Assembly (NCBI RefSeq): GCF_036370855.1
Contig: NC_088102.1
Span: forward strand, 67,713,601 to 67,777,600
Direction of reading: 5' to 3'
DNA length: 64,000 nucleotides
Source: Dromaius novaehollandiae
Lineage: Eukaryota; Chordata; Aves; Casuariiformes; Dromaiidae
The notes beneath the pieces were generated by a model. The model made no database searches. It had not been told where the DNA came from and was given only the letters and a program-made list of their open reading frames with translations. Within the stretch, counting starts at the first letter, position 1; each line of letters begins with the position of its first letter. Shown here one piece after another: positions 13,823-27,100 of the stretch. The position numbers and the translations under genes are program-made.

Positions 13823-15167
13823 TCATCTCTTTCTTCTGCTGCTTTTCCTCTGCTGGGAACTTTCTGCTCCAGGGGCTTCTGAAGTGCATGCATTCGTGCA
13901 CTGGCATTGTTCCACGTAAATATAGTTATAACTGATGCTTGTTCCATTTTGGCAGGTCAGGGTCACCTCTCTTGTGTGGCTGCTGAGCTCCTGGCAACAG
14001 CTACAGTCATGTTGCATCTGGTTTGCTTCAATGGAATACCTATGCCCCGCCAGAGAAAAAAAGCATATCCTCCCATTAAAAACTGACACACAAAAAAACC
14101 CCTATAACTTTTGGGTTTATCTATCTATATATAACAGAAAAAAATTTTTGTATATGTGTCTATAAATATATATATACACACACAAATGAATGTGGTTTTA
14201 ATAACCTATCCCTTCAACAGTGAAACTATTCTTGCTTCCATTGAGTCTCAGAATAAGCTCCATTTTGCTTTATAGGGCACCTGTTTGGATCTGCTGTTAA
14301 CAATAGGTCAAAACCTGTTATGTATATATCTTTTTTTGTTGTTGTTTTTATATCTGGAGCTATAATTTTTGTTGCTGTTAATGAGGTTTTTTTAGTTCTT
14401 TGTTATCTTTCCTTTATGCCAAATTTAGTTCATAGTGCATAATAGAAGACTGAGAAAAATGAAAGCTGTAGACCAATTGTTGGTATGAAATAAAACCGTC
14501 TTACTAATCTATCTTTAGTCATCTTTGTACTTATAGGAATGCATTATAAGTAAATTGTTGTAAATTATGGACCAGTTTATAGGTGTCGCTTTTCCTATTA
14601 GCAGAACTGAAGAAAAGGAATATATGTGAATCAGGACCCAGTGTCGTCCTTCCACTGTGGGACATCAGGAATAAGTCTGCTGTACAAATTATACTAGTTT
14701 TATGATGGTGTAAATCGGAGAAGGTCCACAACATAAATGTTTCCCAAGGTTCTGCAGTGTATAATTTCTGTGCTTTGCCATCACTCATACAACATTGAGA
14801 ACTTTATTGCATTATTGTCACGCTGCCAGCTAGTGAGTGGAAATCATATTTGTGTAGCAATGTTGTTAACCCTGCCAAATTCTGAAACAAATCTCGGATC
14901 TGTGATCCAGCTCATTCGATTGAATTACTCGCTTCTCATAAGCACATCGCATTTGTTGATATTCTGTGATCGGTGCCCACTGATTGACTAAATGAAGAGA
15001 GACCATGAGAATAAACAAATCCAAGGAGATGTTCAGTTAACTTTTTGGAACTTACACTGATGAACCAGGACAAGTCCCATCACAGTACGCCAATTCGACA
15101 GGTTCAGAAGATTCGCATTCACCATAGCGGATCACGGTTTTTTTGCTGTAAGCTTTGCAGTTTGAAG
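13823..15167 (-). CDS. MUC5B: Mucin exons 40-41: CTCK cystine-knot domain and stop
   Basis: Exon 40 (15056-15167) and exon 41 (13823-14039), about residues 4600-4709. Motifs: [65 protein letters not shown] and [10 protein letters not shown]. This C-terminal cystine knot forms the mucin dimer in the endoplasmic reticulum. After the last knot cysteine comes a short tail ending in the basic cluster [10 protein letters not shown] before the TGA at 13823-13825. Confidence 0.93.
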
Positions 15168-18100
15168 CTTCAGAAAAGAGGAAAAAATAAACAGATGCCT
15201 CAAATCTCTAGTTGAGATGTAAATGAATGCTAACAACTTATTTTGAAGTGGATGATATCTGATTATTGAGAATCCATATATCGTATGAAACTAGTTAAGG
15301 AATACTGTGTAATGTGGCTGGAGACTTTATTTTTGTAATCTCTCTGCTGTAGTCTTTGGAACATAGCAATGTAAGATAGCTCAAGCTGAGGCTTGAGCGT
15401 TCATGGCTTAAGTTATGGAGCTAAATATCAAGCAAACAAAATTGCTTTTCCTTTTGAAGAGATGATCAGTGAAACACAGGATCTTGATAAACAGAGTAAA
15501 TGAAAACTGGAGGATGGAAAAATCCTCCCTTCTGCTCAAAAATAGATGGAAGTTGAATGTCATGTCTTTAAGCAGAAAACTTGCACACAGATTTACTTAC
15601 GTTTACATATCTTGCAGCAGCCGTCAGGAGTAGTCTCTGCTTCATTCTTTGCAAAAACATAGAGGAAGGGTTTGTAATAGGGCATAGATTGCAAAATCAG
15701 GAGTATGAATACTAGTTAGCATTATTACAACTGGTCAGAAGGCTCCTCTATGATGAACGCTGAATGAAAGCATGACTGTTTCAATGGCTGTGTCCCTGCC
15801 ATAGAAGTCTTGCATCCCTGTAGCCTCATAGGAAAATACTAAGCTTCTCTTATTAGTAATGCTACAGCAAGACTGATTTAACTCTTAAAGCATTCCTGAA
15901 ACTTTAGTAAAAGCAATTTTGTCATGCTCTACCTTATCCTTTCCTCCTTGTTCTTTGACGTTACATTCAATAGATGAAAAATTGATTAAAACTTACGAGA
16001 TCACACTCTTTTGGATTGAATTCAGGGCATGTTTTTTTAGTCTGGACTGCAACAAATTGATCTTCGATTTTCTCACATTTGTAATAGCTGCAGTTATCGA
16101 GTTGCAGGATCTCATCAAGCTAAGATGAAGAGAAAAGAACACAAATATTATTTCTACATTGTTATCAAGAATAATAGGGTTATTTCAAAAATGACTGAAC
16201 TAATTAAATTCTTGCACCTCAAGGATGACCAGATTCTTTCAAAATTCTTTCAAGTGGCAAAGGGGAAGTGCCAAACTTTCAACTACGGGTTGGCTGAAAG
16301 CTTAAATCGTGGATCTCAATACTTAGACTACACATCAGAAATCTGTAATTGACATCTATTCTCTTTTCACTGCCTAGTTAAGCATGTGTATCAAGGATTT
16401 GTTTTTCCAATCAAGTGTTCAGTTCTTAAAACTGGCCTCTAGTTTTTACAGAGTAATCTCCATGTTCATTAGTTCTTACTAGGAAGGGATGTGAGTTGAC
16501 TGGTAGCTGTTCTAACCTGTATTGACTAAAACAGAGATCTGAGAATTAAAAGGGATACTTACACTGAGCACCTGGACAGTGTTACTACTTAGTTTGATTC
16601 TGCAGGCTGCTTCGACACACTTCCCACAGCACGCTCCATCCTCTTTCTTATATTCATAACCCTGGTCACAAGAAGATGAAAGAGAAAGTATACTGAGGCA
16701 ATGGCAGAGAATTCTGGTCTTCCCGTAACTGGGTGCTGACTGCACAGTCTTCACAATCTGAACTCACCAGGGGGCAAGATTCTTCACAGTGAACTGGTTC
16801 ACATTGCAGGCTCTCTGGGTCTTTTTTAGGAATGCAGGTACAATTCTGACATGGATGAATTACTGTGTACACTCCAGCCTGGAAGATGGGGGGAAAAAGA
16901 ACATTCAGATGAAAACAGTCTCTATACAATGTATAAGTGGAGTTAAGTTTACTGAAATGCAAGTGCGACTGAGTTGCTTGGCTAGCTTGGAACATAAAGT
17001 TGTTTTGCTGTATGCCATATAAGAAACAAATGTTTGGAGGAAACTAACCAAAGCAATATAAAATAGTATCTAGAAGAGTAAAATGTGGATAAGACTGTTT
17101 TGAACTGCCTCGTTATTTTACCAGCTTTTCAACGCTCCATTTAAGATGAATTTTCTCCTGTAAGTCAGTAGTTGTTATAAAACAATAACAACTTACAAAT
17201 AGAGAGTATAATAATTGGATACATATGCGATACATAAGGAGAGATACCAGTTTACACCTGGACTTAGTTTTTCTGAAGGAGGTTCCAGTGCTTAAATTTT
17301 GACTAAAAAATTTAGCTATCAATTTTAGCAAAAGATTTGGATATCATTTCAAGCAAAAATCCTGGATTTATTTTTGAGGAGTCTCAGAGCTTGTTTCAAA
17401 AGCTCTTATTAGAATATTCTATATTCTATAATAGAAAATGAAAAGAGCTTATTTCAAAAGAGTTATTTCAAAAAACAGATGAATTTGGATGATTCGTCTG
17501 CTCCCCTGGAAATTTTAATCCCAGAAGTGGGAGAAAGTATAAAAAAATGTATGCCACTAAAAATGGTGTACTCTTATTTTATACTCCTTGTCGAGGAACT
17601 TTTCTGTAACAGTTTTTGTTTTCATCAGAAAAAAATAACTTTCAGTTCTGGGTTAGAGATGAAAGGACATGCATAGGAAAAAGAATTTTGTAAATGGCTT
17701 TTGTGATTGAAAGAGCGCACATTTCACTCTTAGCAATATACCATTGTAAGTGTAGTATTCTCACCATGTAAACTGTATCATTAACCACACAAACATCAGG
17801 TAGCCTTTCTGGAAAGAAAAACAAGAAGAAAAGTCCAAAATAAGCTCAAACTTTGAGATTAATGGAGAAGTCAAGATACAAAGATGTTATCACAGGTTGT
17901 TAATAACAGTGATTTTGGAAAACTCAAAGGCCATGTGCTTAAACCTCACTTTTATTATAACTGGATGTTGAAGTAAAGAGCACATCTTTGAAATGAACTA
18001 GGTGAGTTGAGGAAAAATGATATCAAGCTTGAGCTATACCTGAGCTATACAAATACCTTTCTTTCCCTTTAGGTATCAGGTTCTCTTAAAATTCAGTTAG

Positions 18101-21100
18101 TTGTCTCCTACTCAAATCCTAGAAGTCCAGTAACCTCAAAACATGCCTTTGCTATTGATTCTTTATGTCCTCTCAGAATGGGGCTTGGATGGAAGATTGA
18201 GTGGAAAAGGCTGTATTTCTTACTGGGGTACTATAAATAATTTGACATCATGACAGAGCCCGTTCGTGTCTTTCACAGAATCGCTTCAAACTCAGCTATT
18301 CCTTTGTTTTGAACTTCATGTTTCAGACTTAATTATGGCTATCTCTTCCTCTTGGTTCTAGTATATAGACAAACATATATAACTGGTGGATTTTTAAATT
18401 TTTATCAGTATTCCACAATAGTGTAAATATAATTGAATTGTTGGTGTATCAAAAATAGCTACTGCTTTATGAAGAAGAATTTGATTCACTCGGTATTGTT
18501 GCTTCTCTTTTACTTGCTTCTGTACTTAACTATTAAGCTCTTTGCTTGTTTATTCTTGTGTTTATGCATCTTTGTTTAGCTCTAGTTAGGCTACTGTTAG
18601 TAATACAACGTTACACTAATAACATTAAATTACATTAATAACCTTTACAATCTGCAGATAAAGAGATACTTGAGCAATATCAACTACTTGAAGTCTCCAG
18701 ATATTGTCCAGCTCTCCTACCCATTCCAGTTCTGTCAGCAGACTTTCATCGAAAATAACATTTTGTTTTTAAATCAACTTCTAAAGTGTATTTAGCTAAA
18801 AATGGATGTTTGTTCACTGAACCATAACAATTTAAGGAAAGTTTTGACATTACTGTGGTATGTGCATCACCTGCTTAGATAATGATAGAAGTGCAAGTGT
18901 AATTTACCACAGTACGTAGGCGTGTGTGTGCGCGCGTGCGTGTGTGTGTGTATATATATATTTATATATATATGCATTTTTAATACTTACCACATATATA
19001 TTCAGGACAACATGGGTTTTTTGATACTACAGCCCTGGCAAAAAATCCTTTTGGACAAATGGGTAGCTCCTTTGTTTGGCATGGGGGTGGCTGGCATTGC
19101 ACAGTAGCAGTGAGTGGGTCACAGATGCACTCCTGGCATTCGCTATTCCATTTCTCTCCAGGCTGAAAATATATAAATGATTTACTCATAAGCATTCTTT
19201 CATTCCAGTTATTCTGAGTCAACTTCAGTTAGACTCTCAAAACTTGTAGGTCTTTCAGATTAGCATTTTCCTAGCATATGATTCAGGTCTTAAGAACAGG
19301 CAAGCCGAATCACAGCTAAATCACAGAATTATCTTATGTGTAGAAGGAATAAGATTCTAATGCTTTCATAGCTGGTCTACTTATTGCCCTGATGTCTAAA
19401 TCTCTTTTATTAAAAAAGTCTCTGCTGTTGTATTAGTGAGCATTTTCATCTCTATTACTTAAAGGTCTGGTGGTGCCACGTTGAAGAAATAAACTGTATC
19501 AGGTCATTTGTAAGATGGACAAATTTGGTACTGAAATACATGCAGGTTGATATGAATTGGCTATAAGAAGACAGAAATCAAGCTGTGTTTTAGAAGTAGT
19601 GATATATTAGAAAAAAATAGGGGAACCACCTTTCGTGGAGGATTGACGTCAGTACAGCTTCTTTCTACTGAAGTGGTGAGGGGTGTTGCTGTGGTTGGTG
19701 AGGCAGAAGAAGATACAGGTGGTGTGGATGATGAAGCTTGTGTTGTAGTTCCTGAGGTTGCTGAAGTGAAAGGAGTTGTTGAAGGACACGGCCCTTGAAA
19801 TGGGTCAACTTCACATTCCTTGTTGCAAAGTGCATAAAAATTACAGCCAGCGCTATCTGTTCTGTTGTATACAACTTCCCCTGTAGAGGAAAATTAGAGG
19901 AGAAATTAAAGGAAATATTTAGAAAATATTGCAAAAATATACATAAAAGCTCTATTTTTAGATGATGTTGAGCGTTATGTTCAGTTGAATACAGTCCTAA
20001 GCGTTCATATTACATCTGAAAATTTTTATAGCTGTGAAATAAAAAACTTACCAGGAGAAAACAAATCACCAAGCACATGACAAAAACATGGAGTTGTTCG
20101 ACCTAATGTAACATATGTACTTTCTTCTGTTGCAAAAGGTGTGCTGGGGGAAGAACTGAAGGTTGCAGAAGTGCTTCTTGTAAGGTGAGTTGATCGTGGT
20201 CTACCAGTCGTATATACTGTTAAGCACAAAACATAGTACAGGATTTTGATCTCTTAACTGTAATGTAATGGAGGGATCTGTTCAACATTCTAGTAGATCA
20301 AAACAACGTTTTTGTTACATTCAGCTATTTTACCTACTTCACTAAGCAGAGATTTTGGAAATCTTTTAGCTCTACATGAATTATCAACTGGGCTTTGATA
20401 AATCCCAGATGATGGGAACTGAAGAGGGTGAAAGTAGTAGTAGTTGATGCTGGAGTCTCAGTTGCTAAAGTGGAGATTTCTGCAGGAGAGGGCGTGACTG
20501 GGGACCTTGTGATAGTACCTGGGGGTGCTACGGTTGTCTCGCAGTGTTGCTGGTCACAGCAGTACAGCCTGAGCTGGTAGTTAAAGCACATGGCGTACTT
20601 GCTGATCTGATCCTTGTTTCTGCACACCAGAGACCTTTAGCTAAACTTTTTTTGACATTTTCAGTCACCACTGTCTTCCTCAAATTTCAGGGTAAATAAT
20701 GTCAAGCCACAGGGTCAATTTATAGACTTGTAAATACAGTTACTAATATCATAAAGACTGATAGATTTAAAAAAAACATTGGTGTAAGAAGAAACAGAGG
20801 TGACAGTGGAAGAAGTCACAGGTAATGATAGATAGTGATAGCAATGTTATGTTGAAATAACTACGTGTAACCTTCCCAAAGGAAGACATGGGTATACCTT
20901 GGTTGCTTCAGATAACAGCACTTCTTGGAAAAGAAAGTGGTGGCAGTACCTTGTCCAGTAGAAAAAACAGAGCTTGCAAGAATGATTGTAGTGCCAGAAG
21001 TGGTTGTCCATGGTGTCTCATAGATTGTAGAGGTTGTAGTGGTTGGTGCTGGAGTCTCAGTTGCTGAAGTGGAGGTTTCTGCGGGAGAGGGCGTGGTCGG

Positions 21101-24100
21101 GAGCCTTGTGGTGGTGCTTGGGGGTGCTACGGTTGTCTCGCAGTGTTGCCGGTCACAGCAGTACAGCCTGAGCTGGTAGTTGAAGCACATGGGGTACTTG
21201 CTGATCTGATCCTCGTTTCTGCACACCAGCCCAACGTCGAGGCTGCACTGAAGTTTCTGGCCCAGGTCCTCCAGGCTGATGTCAGGGTAGTTTTCAGCCT
21301 GACACTGGATGGCTTGAGGCTTTGCGCATATTTGGAAGCCGGCAGCTCGGATGTTCTCAAAGGTCTCCATGTCTCCTCCCTGGCTGCCAGAGCTCGGGAA
21401 GTCCACGTCAAACCACTGTGTCCAGGCACAGCGTGGCTGGCAGCTGGGGGAAGAGGTGATGGCAGTGCTTGTGGGTGAGGTGGACACTGTTGGTGTTGGT
21501 GTGATGGTGGTGGTTCCTTCTGTTGGATGGGGAGAGGTCTGGGAGGTAACAGCAGCAGTTCTGGTGGGTGTGGGAGGCACTGTTGTTGTGGGCTTGACTG
21601 CGGTTGTGCGTTCTGTGGGAGGCAGAGAGGTCTGGGAGGTGACAGCGGTGCTGGCGGGTGAGGTGGGTGCTGCTGTTGTGGGCTTGATGGTGGTTGTGCC
21701 TTCTGTGGGAGGGGGAGAGGTCTTGGAGGTGACAGCGGTGCTGGCAGGTGAGCTGGGTGCTGCTGTTGTGGGCTTGATGGTGGTTGTGCCTTCTGTGGGA
21801 GGGGGAGAGGTCCTGGAGGTGACAGCGGTGCTGGCGGGTGAGCTGGGTGCTGCTGTTGTGGGCTTGATGGTGGTTGTGCCTTCTGTGGGAGGGGGAGAGG
21901 TCTGGGAGGTGACAGCAGTGCTGGCGGGTGAGCTGGGTGGTGCTGTTGTGGGCTTGATGGTGGTTGTGCCTTCTGTGGGAGGGGGAGAGGTCCTGGAGGT
22001 GACAGCGGTGCTGGCGGGTGAGCTGGGTGCTGCTGTTGTGGGCTTGATGGTGGTTGTGCCTTCTGTGGGAGGGGGAGAGGTCTTGGAGGTGACAGCGGTG
22101 CTGGCGGGTGAGGTGGGTGCTGCTGTTGTGGGCTTGATGGTGGTTGTGCCTTCTGTGGGAGGGGCAGAGGTCTTGGAGGTGACAGCGGTGCTGGCAGGTG
22201 AGCTGGGTGGTGCTGTTGTGGGCTTGATGGTGGTTGTGCCTTCTGTGGGTGGGGGAGAGGTCCTGGAGGTGACAGCGGTGCTGGCGGGTGAGGTGGGTGC
22301 TGCTGTTGTGGGCTTGATGGTGGTTGTGCCTTCTGTGGGAGGGGCAGAGGTCTTGGTGACAACTGTTGTGCCCGCAGTGGTTGTCCATGGTGTCTCATAG
22401 ATTGTAGAGGTTGTAGTGGTTGGTGCTGGAGTCTCAGTTGCTGAAGTGGAGGTTTCTGCGGGAGAGGGCGTGGTCGGGAGCCTTGTGGTGGTGCTTGGGG
22501 GTGCTACGGTTGTCTCGCAGTGTTGCCGGTCACAGCAGTACAGCCTGAGCTGGTAGTTGAAGCACATGGGGTACTTGCTGATCTGATCCTCGTTTCTGCA
22601 CACCAGCCCAACGTCGAGGCTGCACTGAAGTTTCTGGCCCAGGTCCTCCAGGCTGATGTCAGGGTAGTTTTCAGCCTGACACTGGATGGCTTGAGGCTTT
22701 GCGCATATTTGGAAGCCGGCAGCTCGGATGTTCTCAAAGGTCTCCATGTCTCCTCCCTGGCTGCCAGAGCTCGGGAAGTCCACGTCAAACCACTGTGTCC
22801 AGGCACAGCGTGGCTGGCAGCTGGGGGAAGAGGTGATGGCAGTGCTTGTGGGTGAGGTGGACACTGTTGGTGTTGGTGTGATGGTGGTGGTTCCTTCTGT
22901 TGGAGGGGGAGAGGTCTGGGAGGTAACAGCAGCAGTTCTGGTGGGTGTGGGAGGCACTATTGTTGTGGGCTTGACTGCGGTTGTGCGTTCTGTGGGAGGC
23001 AGAGAGGTCTGGGAGGTGACAGCGGTGCTGGCGGGTGAGGTGGGTGCTGCTGTTGTGGGCTTGATGGTGGTTGTGCCTTCTGTGGGAGGGGGAGAGGTCC
23101 TGGAGGTGACAGCAGTGCTGGCAGGTGAGCTGGGTGCTGCTGTTGTGGGCTTGATGGTGGTTGTGCCTTCTGTGGGAGGGGGAGAGGTCTTGGAGGTGAC
23201 AGCGGTGCTGGCAGGTGAGGTGGGTGCTGCTGTTGTGGGCTTGATGGTGGTTGTGCCTTCTGTGGGAGGGGGAAAGGTCCTGGAGGTGACAGCGGTGCTG
23301 GCAGGTGAGCTGGGTGCTGCTGTTGTGGGCTTGATGGTGGTTGTGCCTTCTGTGGGAGGGGGAGAGGTCTTGGAGGTGACAGCGGTGCTGGCGGGTGAGC
23401 TGGGTGCTGCTGTTGTGGGCTTGATGGTGGTTGTGCCTTCTGTGGGAGGGGGAGAGGTCCTGGAGGTGACAGCGGTGCTGGCGGGTGAGCTGGGTGCTGC
23501 TGTTGTGGGCTTGATGGTGGTTGTGCCTTCTGTGGGAGGGGGAGAGGTCTTGGGGACAACTGTTGTGCCCGCAGTGGTTGTCCATGGTGTCTCATAGATT
23601 GTAGAGGTTGTAGTGGTTGGTGCTGGAGTCTCAGTTGCTGAAGTGGAGGTTTCTGCGGGAGAGGGCGTGGTCGGGAGCCTTGTGGTGGTGCTTGGGGGTG
23701 CTACGGTTGTCTCGCAGTGTTGCCGGTCACAGCAGTACAGCCTGAGCTGGTAGTTGAAGCACATGGGGTACTTGCTGATCTGATCCTCGTTTCTGCACAC
23801 CAGCCCAACGTCGAGGCTGCACTGAAGTTTCTGGCCCAGGTCCTCCAGGCTGATGTCAGGGTAGTTTTCAGCCTGACACTGGATGGCTTGAGGCTTTGCG
23901 CATATTTGGAAGCCGGCAGCTCGGATGTTCTCAAAGGTCTCCATGTCTCCTCCCTGGCTGCCAGAGCTCGGGAAGTCCACGTCAAACCACTGTGTCCAGG
24001 CACAGCGTGGCTGGCAGCTGGGGGAAGAGGTGATGGCAGTGCTTGTGGGTGAGGTGGACACTGTTGGTGTTGGTGTGATGGTGGTGGTTCCTTCTGTTGG

Positions 24101-27100
24101 AGGGGGAGAGGTCTGGGAGGTAACAGCAGCAGTTCTGGTGGGTGTGGGAGGCACTGTTGTTGTGGGCTTGACTGCGGTTGTGCGTTCTGTGGGAGGCAGA
24201 GAGGTCTGGGAGGTGACAGCGGTGCTGGCGGGTGAGGTGGGTGCTGCTGTTGTGGGCGTGATGGTGGTTGTGCCTTCTGTGGGAGGGGAAGAGGTCCTGG
24301 AGGTGACAGCGGTGCTGGCAGGTGAGCTGGGTGCTGCTGTTGTGGGCTTGATGGTGGTTGTGCCTTCTGTGGGAGGGGGAGAGGTCCTGGAGGTGACAGC
24401 GGTGCTGGCAGGTGAGGTGGGTGCTGCTGTTGTGGGCTTGATGGTGGTTGTGCCTTCTGTGGGAGGGGGAGAGGTCCTGGAGGTGACAGCGGTGCTGGCA
24501 GGTGAGCTGGGTGCTGCTGTTGTGGGCTTGATGGTGGTTGTGCCTTCTGTGGGAGGGGGAGAGGTCCTGGAGGTGACAGCGGTGCTGGCAGGTGAGGTGG
24601 GTGCTGCTGTTGTGGGCTTGATGGTGGTTGTGCCTTCTGTGGGAGGGGGAGAGGTCCTGGAGGTGACAGCGGTGCTGGCAGGTGAGCTGGGTGCTGCTGT
24701 TGTGGGCTTGATGGTGGTTGTGCCTTCTGTGGGAGGGGGAGAGGTCCTGGAGGTGACAGCGGTGCTGGCGGGTGAGCTGGGTGCTGCTGTTGTGGGCTTG
24801 ATGGTGGTTGTGCCTTCTGTGGGAGGGGCAGAGGTCTTGGGGACAACTGTTGTGCCCGCAGTGGTTGTCCATGGTGTCTCATAGATTGTAGAGGTTGTAG
24901 TGGTTGGTGCTGGAGTCTCAGTTGCTGAAGTGGAGGTTTCTGCGGGAGAAGGCGTGGTCGGGAGCCTTGTGGTGGTGCTTGGGGGTGCTACGGTTGTCTC
25001 GCAGTGTTGCCGGTCACAGCAGTACAGCCTGAGCTGGTAGTTGAAGCACATGGGGTACTTGCTGATCTGATCCTCGTTTCTGCACACCAGCCCAACGTCG
25101 AGGCTGCACTGAAGTTTCTGGCCCAGGTCCTCCAGGCTGATGTCAGGGTAGTTTTCAGCCTGACACTGGATGGCTTGAGGCTTTGCGCATATTTGGAAGC
25201 CGGCAGCTCGGATGTTCTCAAAGGTCTCCATGTCTCCTCCCTGGCTGCCAGAGCTCGGGAAGTCCACGTCAAACCACTGTGTCCAGGCACAGCGTGGCTG
25301 GCAGCTGGGGGAAGAGGTGATGGCAGTGCTTGTGGGTGAGGTGGACACTGTTGGTGTTGGTGTGATGGTGGTGGTTCCTTCTGTTGGAGGGGGAGAGGTC
25401 TGGGAGGTAACAGCAGCAGTTATGGTGGGTGTGGGAGGCACTGTTGTTGTGGGCTTGACTGCGGTTGTGCGTTCTGTGGGAGGCAGAGAGGTCTGGGAGG
25501 TGACAGCGGTGCTGGCAGGTGAGGTGGGTGCTGCTGTTGTGGGCTTGATGGTGGTTGTGCCTTCTGTGGGAGGGGGAGAGGTCCTGGAGGTGACAGCAGT
25601 GCTGGCGGGTGAGCTGGGTGCTGCTGTTGTGGGCTTGATGGTGGTTGTGCCTTCTGTGGGAGGGGGAGAGGTCTGGGAGGTGACAGCGGTGCTGGCAGGT
25701 GAGGTGGGTGCTGCTGTTGTGGGCTTGATGGTGGTTGTGCCTTCTGTGGGAGGGGGAGAGGTCCTGGAGGTGACAGCGGTGCTGGCAGGTGAGGTGGGTG
25801 GTCCTGTTGTGGGCCTGATGGTGGTTGTGCCTTCTGTGGGAGGGGGAGAGGTCCTGGAGGTGACAGCGGTGCTGGCAGGTGAGGTGGGTGCTGCTGTTGT
25901 GGGCTTGATGGTGGTTGTGCCTTCTGTGGGAGGGGGAGAGGTCCTGGAGGTGACAGCGGTGCTGGCGGGTGAGGTGGGTGCTGCTGTTGTGGGCTTGATG
26001 GTGGTTGTGCCTTCTGTGGGAGGGGGAGAGGTCCTGGAGGTGACAGCGGTGCTGGCAGGTGAGCTGGGTGCTGCTGTTGTGGGCTTGATGGTGGTTGTGC
26101 CTTCTGTGGGAGGGGGAGAGGTCCTGGAGGTGACAGCAGTGCTGGCAGGTGAGGTGGGTGCTGCTGTTGTGGGCTTGATGGTGGTTGTGCCTTCTGTGGG
26201 AGGGGCAGAGGTCTTGGAGGTGACAGCGGTGCTGGCAGGTGAGGTGGGTGGTCCTGTTGTGGGCCTGATGGTGGTTGTGCCTTCTGTGGGAGGGGGAGAG
26301 GTCCTGGAGGTGACAGCGGTGCTGGCAGGTGAGGTGGGTGCTGCTGTTGTGGGCTTGATGGTGGTTGTGCCTTCTGTGGGAGGGGGAGAGGTCCTGGAGG
26401 TGACAGCGGTGCTGGCGGGTGAGGTGGGTGCTGCTGTTGTGGGCTTGATGGTGGTTGTGCCTTCTGTGGGAGGGGGAGAGGTCCTGGAGGTGACAGCGGT
26501 GCTGACGGGTGAGCTGGGTGCTGCTGTTGTGGGCTTGATGGTGGTTGTGCCTTCTGTGGGAGGGGGAGAGGTCCTGGAGGTGACAGCGGTGCTGGCGGGT
26601 GAGGTGGGTGCTGCTGTTGTGGGCTTGATGGTGGTTGTGCCTTCTGTGGGAGGGGGAGAGGTCCTGGAGGTGACAGCGGTGCTGGCGGGTGAGGTGGGTG
26701 CTGCTGTTGTGGGCTTGATGGTGGTTGTGCCTTCTGTGGGAGGGGCAGAGGTCTTGGGGACAACTGTTGTGCCCGCAGTGGTTGTCCATGGTGTCTCATA
26801 GATTGTAGAGGTTGTAGTGGTTGGTGCTGGAGTCTCAGTTGCTGAAGTGGAGGTTTCTGCGGGAGAGGGCGTGGTCGGGAGCCTTGTGGTGGTGCTTGGG
26901 GGTGCTACGGTTGTCTCGCAGTGTTGCCGGTCACAGCAGTACAGCCTGAGCTGGTAGTTGAAGCACATGGGGTACTTGCTGATCTGATCCTCGTTTCTGC
27001 ACACCAGCCCAACGTCGAGGCTGCACTGAAGTTTCTGGCCCAGGTCCTCCAGGCTGATGTCAGGGTAGTTTTCAGCCTGACACTGGATGGCTTGAGGCTT

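Noticed and set aside
17809-18990. Hidden D4 exons in intron 34
   Set aside because: Read on the - strand, no CxxC-rich stretch, GDPH-like, CGTC-like or C8 pattern with splice sites was found, and the intron is too short for the whole assembly.
20334-20640. CysD-like frame in intron 31 as an additional exon
   Set aside because: It lacks two thirds of the domain. The only AGs at its edge put it in the wrong frame with TAG inside, so it is recorded as a relic.
20861-20949. Continuation of the exon 31 open frame past the donor
   Set aside because: The CAAG|gtactg donor at 20949 is in phase with exon 32. The downstream residues have no mucin character.
25212-26801. 529-codon open frame on the + strand, and similar antisense frames across exon 31
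   Set aside because: Val/Gly-rich or His/Gln-rich low-complexity translations of the mucin repeat. They have no splice, promoter or domain support and are by-products of a stop-free 90-bp unit.
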